NCBI GenBank assembly: GCA_008508345.1
Contig: QNGE01001732.1
Coordinates: 42,210 to 106,209 of the forward strand
Length of the DNA stretch: 64,000 nt
Origin: Paragonimus westermani
Lineage: Eukaryota > Platyhelminthes > Trematoda > Plagiorchiida > Troglotrematidae
Direction: 5' to 3'
The translations under genes were made by a program, and so were the position numbers. The stretch's first letter is position 1; each line of letters starts with the position of its first letter. Positions 58,749 through 64,000 of the stretch are shown here, one piece after another. The notes below the pieces were generated by a model. The model did no database searches. It was not told where the DNA came from and saw only the letters and a program-made list of their open reading frames with translations.

Positions 58749-61557
58749 ATACAATTTCTTATTAAAAATTTATATTGAATTATTCGCTGGTGACTCAAGT
58801 TCACACCAAATTACAGGTAATCTGTGGATTTAATACAGTATTAGTTGAACCAACGTACAACAAAATTAAATCTCTCACCTCCGGTGTAAAAACACCTTCA
58901 GAAATCGAGCAAAGTATGTACCCATACAATAAAATCGATCACTAGGCACCGCTCAGCAATGAGGAACGATAAAAAGAAGTTGAGCCCACTCAAATCAATG
59001 GTCATTTGTTGAATCGGAACAAAGCGACTGTTTGCGTATCGAAGAGTGATAGGAATGATAAGTTATCTATGAAAAAATATAGAACAATGTCTAGTTTTAA
59101 CCTTTGGAAATGTATAGTGTTCAGACTAACTAAATGTAAGGAGACGATAGCAGCAACTGATGTAAGAATAAAGAGGATTAGTGCAATTTATTTGAGGAAG
59201 ATAACAAGAATGAGACTAACTTCCAACAATAATCAAACAACATTCAGCAATCTCAAAATATGTGCAACATACCTTAGCATTATCAACACTATGGACAACA
59301 TTTTCGATTTCAGACGAATATAAACTACCATACGTCAGCAGTGTGCTAGTTTCTTACTCAAACACCACCGTATGATGCTTTGGATAACTATTCCTTAAAA
59401 CTGCTACATACAGAAACCAAGTGCATACAAATCTAAACCACTCTTGGGGCTCGCTCGAAAATGGGAGGTGAACATTCGATGATATTTCACGAAATATAGT
59501 CCACCAGCTAAACCCGGCTTGCAATCGAGATAACTAAACGAGTGGAGATATGCCAGTAAGCTTGTGTGGAAACAGTTATCTTAAAAAGTCTTCACAGATA
59601 GCGAATGCTTAGCAGAAAATTTCAGCATGAATAAAAATGTGGTATTTTGAAAATGGGAAGCAGGTGAAACTGATGCAGATAGGCGGAACGTGTATTTGCA
59701 TGCTATCTAAGTTAAAATCTAACGGTTATGAATTGTACAGTTTACTTAGTTCGGGGATATTTTCAAAACAACATGAGACTATTACACTCTTTAGCTAATT
59801 TGGTAAAAATAAGTGAGGAAAATCTTGTGGATGATATCACTTATACCGCAGTCAGGGAAACGTCAACTCTACGGTTAGCTGCCTTCTCAATACAGAGGTT
59901 CAGCTTCACACGCTTGATCAGCACATTTTTGACTAGCCTCAACAAACTGCAACACCGATTAGGTAACAGAACCCTGATATACTCAGACATATCTATGTCA
60001 TGTCCATTTTCGGCTAAAGTTGTGTGAGTTAGAGCTCGTGGGTGATCACTTGTGGGCCGAATTTCCCAGCTCTAGATTCATTCAGCCTGTCACTTAAGAA
60101 TGTGTTATGTCGTGGAATGGTTCAACTCATTTTAGTTCCTATTTGGTGGATGACACCGCAGATGAACTTGAACTGTGAACTATAGGGAGGGTTGATGTGG
60201 TTTGGTTTCACAAATAAAACTGCTATATTGCAGGAGCATATTGGCAACAACCTATACCCCGCAAGCAAAAGAACGCACCACACTTTTTTCAGTTATTACC
60301 AGTTATCAAAGAACCGATTCTTCACTGCTAACAATGTACCGTCAACTTTTCCTTGTGATTTCTCCACGAAGACACCGCGAGAATTTGCAAAGAATTCATA
60401 TCTTTTACGACTGTTCGTATCAATTGATTAGTGTACGGGTGGTTACATATAGAGAACTGTCGATAAGCAAGTGTAGATTAACAAGGGAGATGAACGCAGG
60501 AGAATTATGAGGACACCGTTAGCCTGATCTGATGTTTGTCGTGAGGATTCAGTAGCGAATTATGAAATGGTAGCATTGGGAGTGGTGAGCTGAAGAATCC
60601 AATAACCTAGTATACGTGTGAGCTGCCGATCTGACAACTGGGAGGAGAGAGTTGGTTTTCATCCCATTAACTGCGGTTCAACTGCAACAGCCTGTTGCGG
60701 ATCCAGATACCTCAAATATTGAATTGATTAAACGATGACACATTTCAAGTGCATGTGATTTTCTATTCACGGCAAAGTATCTGTTGGTCAGAGAGTATTT
60801 CGCATGGAATTACACGCGAAGGCATTATTTGAGAGGGGAAATAAAAAGGGGAAAATGTCAGGAGGGAATAACAGTAAATACGGAAGATGAGGATAAACGC
60901 TGTGCAATTGTGAACGAACAAAGGTGGAAATACATCAGTAGTGTATAAGAGGGAAGAAGAAGAAGAAGAAGTGTTCAAGAGTGCACACAGACAAATAGAA
61001 ATATAATAAAATACGGTTCACAACAGGTTATGATCAGTTAGTGTAAGGGATCACCATATTTGCCTTGCGTTGCTTGGATGCAATCTAACGCCCAAGGTCA
61101 TACACAGCCCTATACACATTCAGTGGATCACCGCTTTCCACAGCTGTCTACAAATTCAAATTCCACGCAATGCACATCAAACTAATCAACTTCTCATATG
61201 TGTCTCAGTTAGAGTTGTCAAACTAACAACACATACTTCACCGAACCCACGCTGTTATTTAGAATATATGAGTAGACATGCATACTTATCGCCAAAAGCA
61301 AAGCATTCACTATTCACCAGCTTCCTCGCGGATACGTGTTCACTTCGGACAAATACCAGCTACGGTAATCATGCTGTTTTTGTCGCCAATTAGAGCTATT
61401 CTACACTCGCATTTTGACGAAGAATTATAATCACTCATAAGAACCATGGTCAGTAAATGACTGCCCACTTCGATTGGGAAGAATTCATTAGTACCCATAC
61501 AGTTGAAGCATGTGCCGATCTACTGGTTACACATTTCTAGTTGAAACGTCTAGATTA
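58749..61557. other. Intergenic stretch, no gene seen
   Basis: Frames at 59006-59323, 59728-60027 and 61070-61393 (99-107 codons) carry no recognisable motif and no splice context. A GAA microsatellite lies at 60953-60971. Otherwise nothing. Confidence 0.35.
60953..60971 (+). repeat. (GAA)6 microsatellite
   Basis: A perfect GAA run of six units plus one base, seen directly. Confidence 0.85.
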
Positions 61558-62140
61558 GTGAGTTGTGCTGCAATGCTGTTCACAGATTAAATTGTCTTAC
61601 ACCTGATCTGCATCACCACAACAGGAAGACCTTCATTTGAACAAGCACTTTACCTAGGTTTCTCAGTGCACTTAGGTGGACATGTAAGCTTGACTGGTTA
61701 TTGTGTCTGGTCAAACTGGTTGGTGTTCTAACCGTCTGAGTGGTAACACTGTTCTAAAACAGACCACACAATCTACTCATTGATTTGACCTTCTGATATT
61801 GTCAGCTGTCAAGTGTATCCAAGAGAGGTACTGCATGTTTAGAAAGAAGTGTTTTGATCAGTTAGGTTGTGAACTCAACTGACCTCTACATTTACGTCGG
61901 TGCTGGACGAAGGAACTAACGGTGTGTGCTGAACATGCACACAACCTGTCTGAGAACACGATCAGAAAATGAGAAGAACTGAGAGGCGCTATGTCCTACG
62001 TACACAAAATCGGCCTGAGCTTGAATATGGACCATTCGTGTTAGGTACTCACCAAATTCTGTGCCACTAGTCTGTCGGTATGTATTCCTGTCAATGTCGT
62101 CAACTGTGCATTCATTAATCTGGTACTGCTCTCTTGATCG
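61558..62140 (+). repeat. 583-bp direct repeat, copy 2
   Basis: Matches 51908-52490 with no difference noted. Here both flanks are continuous sequence. Immediately to the right lies a minus-strand Penelope-like GIY-YIG fragment, so in the element's own orientation the repeat follows the endonuclease. Confidence 0.95.
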
Positions 62141-62560
62141 AAATGAAATTGATATGTTTTTTTGTCCCAGTGTGAAGACATGTTAGACAGTGCTCGTGGA
62201 TTCTTTCAGTCAGACGTCTAATAGTGCGACCCATGTATCCTGCGCCACAGATACCTTCAAATAAATACATGAATTATTGGACATTATTAGTCGATGCGTT
62301 ATTTTTCAAATACATTTGCTGCCTAATTCCATCTCTCTGTGTTTTCCTCATCGCAGCAAATAATGTTATTCGGTTGTCCAACCACACTGTCGTTTCAGTA
62401 TTTGTTGTTCAATAGTATTCTAACTCGCCACTTAGATTATATAATTTTACCGGCCAAATAATGGAAAGTTTATCGAATACATTATATTCCGTGGAACGTG
62501 TTTCTCCTGATTTAATGTAGGTTCGTACATTTGTCACGTATGATCTTTCATTCCAGTCCA
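62141..62560 (-). mobile_element. Penelope-like element, GIY-YIG fragment (different subfamily)
   Basis: The minus strand from about 62265 reads LFEGICGAGYMGRTIRRLTE, then RIHEHCLTCL. The CGAGY-M-GRT block is the YIG part of a GIY-YIG domain, with the Arg and the E-H motif in ERIHEH. Upstream of it (62560-62270), HKWTGMK and several stop-interrupted frames are compatible with the end of a PLE RT. The motif spelling (CGAGYMGRT) differs from the CGESYIGRT type at 40 kb, so another PLE lineage is likely. The rest of the endonuclease is replaced by the 583-bp repeat. Confidence 0.65.
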
Positions 62561-64000
62561 CTTGTGAACCCTGCCCATCTCACTTTGAAACATAGGTTAG
62601 CAGAAGTCCACATAGTAAGGTATCGATGGTTTGTGGCGTTTCTCCCCCATCGAGTTTCTTCCAGATTGCCAGACGTCGGGTCGTTTGTCCACCAAACGAA
62701 CCATCATATAACTAACTTATGACTTTAACACCGAGTTTTCCTTCATGTAGTTCATCCGGCAAGCTGGCGCGTCATCAATTTTGCGTGGATCACAGCTTCG
62801 TGAATCCTAATGCGTCACCATCGCATGGTATCTGCATTGAACAGCAAGTCAACCACGTCTTTTGAGGCACCATCTGCGTTCTACTGATAATGATTATATT
62901 AAGTTTAGAGGCAACCGGAAAAAATCGCACGTCACAGGATGTCAGTAAGCCTCCTCACACACAGTGGCATACATCTGGATTCCACGGAGCTCTCTGGCAT
63001 TTGCTTGTCTCTCTATCGTCTTTCATTGGTTTCATTTATCTCTTGAATATGCTGGTTATACCAGCGTGTCTACCTGTATCTTCAACTCAGTTATTAATAA
63101 ATTGCTGGTAATGGGAATGCGACACCTTGTATAATTTCAGAATATCCAGAAGCGAATGCCTCCCGGCAGTTTTAATAATTCCTTGCTGTTGATATTCTGT
63201 CGTCGACTTACTCCCGAACTCCATCTAACCCAAACCAAATGTCTGAAATATTTGAGGTAACTTTCATGTGTGGCGGACCGTCAAAGTTAACGTGACCATA
63301 ACAAATGTAAACTGTTTGTCAACACCCCAGCCAGGAACATTTTTACTTCATATCTTCAGAAAACTGGCAAACGCCTGTGGCGGTTCAGAAGCAAGACTAG
63401 TATTCCTGAACTCATCAAAAAGCTGTGAGCAGATTCATCGATTAAATTGTGAAGACTGTGGATCACCTTTCCACAACTTTGATAACTAAGTGAATTTCTT
63501 TAATGCGAATGAAACTACTTGTTTCGAATATCCAGTACCGAGGAAGTGGGTAGTTTGAGTGATTTTGAAAATTATTTTTTCGTGAAAAGTTAGAATCACA
63601 TCAATTAAATTTGCTAGTTACCGCAACTTGGCGCGGTGCGAACGCGCTAAATTTCGCTATGCTTTTTAAACACACCTACTCAGCTGTTTTTAATCGAGCG
63701 CGTAATGCGGGGAAAATTTTTAAACACACTACTGCATCAAAGCCTCTTTGCTTTGGTCAGTAATTGGTACAGGGATTGATTGCACCCTTAGTTCAAACCT
63801 CTAAAGCGGATACTTAAATATTACTGAGTAAACTAGTGTACAGTAACAGACTGTCAGTTTCATCTAATTAGTGGGTTAAAACTTGTAACGTTTAGACACC
63901 GAATTTATCAATTTCACTCATGGTGCTATTGATGGGAATGGCCTTGGTGATTAGGAACATTGGATGCATTATTCATTTGGTGGGGTGACCTTTCGAAATG
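62561..64000. other. Right flank, no gene seen
   Basis: A 73-codon frame at 63268-63489 ends in a Cys-rich stretch (SCEQIHRLNCEDCGSPFHNF) but has no clear splice context or family. Nothing else seen. Confidence 0.3.

Noticed and set aside
1..64000. CRISPR arrays, operons, bacterial promoters, riboswitches
   Set aside because: The window is eukaryotic (introns, LINE, PLE and gypsy elements). No regularly spaced short repeats or bacterial-type gene order were seen.

Overview
This window is eukaryotic, intron-containing, AT-leaning DNA that is very rich in transposable elements. The element mix is Penelope-like elements with GIY-YIG endonucleases, CR1/RTE-type LINEs with an apurinic-endonuclease domain, several Ty3/gypsy families and tRNA-derived SINE-like scraps. 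That mix, plus the sequence style of these proteins, points to a flatworm, most likely a digenean trematode. The assignment is by family resemblance only; no species can be named from the sequence.

One host gene is clear: a TM2D3 (almondex-like) TM2-domain protein at 1007-1855 (+), probably preceded by an intron ending at 988. A second good host candidate is a terminal exon of an unrecognised membrane protein at 5193-5591 (+), with a clean branch point and acceptor. Weaker single-exon candidates lie at 23135-23307, 36619-36769 (repeated at 49895-50045) and about 45715-45947.

Layout: 0.4-0.55 kb LINE tail; 1-1.86 kb TM2D3; 3.95-5.17 kb Penelope-like RT (-); 5.2-5.6 kb terminal exon; 6.5-7.0 kb LINE RT (-) back to back with a LINE 5' end plus endonuclease (+) at 7.4-8.7 kb; 12.2-13.1 kb gypsy integrase tail plus LTR (-); 16.5-19.25 kb gypsy gag-protease-RT (+) carrying a 631-bp tandem duplication; 25.3-26.7 kb second gypsy family (+); 34.4-36.1 kb third gypsy family (-); 39.3-40.2 kb two opposed Penelope-like pieces around a 413-N gap; 43.2-44.2 kb Penelope-like RT plus GIY-YIG (-); 52.9-55.4 kb a diverged ~250-340 bp tandem repeat; 55.4-58.7 kb a decayed LTR-bounded gypsy element (+); 62.1-62.6 kb a Penelope-like GIY-YIG fragment (-). 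The remainder is intergenic or intronic sequence in which I see no gene.

The most conspicuous structure is a 4,600-bp inverted duplication: 34758-39357 equals the reverse complement of 47307-51906, with only a handful of substitutions and no net indel. The second arm is bounded on both sides by single N characters (47306 and 51907). The sequence just after the second N repeats, base for base as far as I can read, 583 bp found again at 61558-62140. This looks more like a scaffold-level placement of an alternative contig than a biological palindrome, but only reads can decide. All mobile elements seen carry stops, frameshifts or lost catalytic residues, so none looks autonomous. I found no convincing undescribed biological system; the best leads are the structural ones and the unassigned exons.
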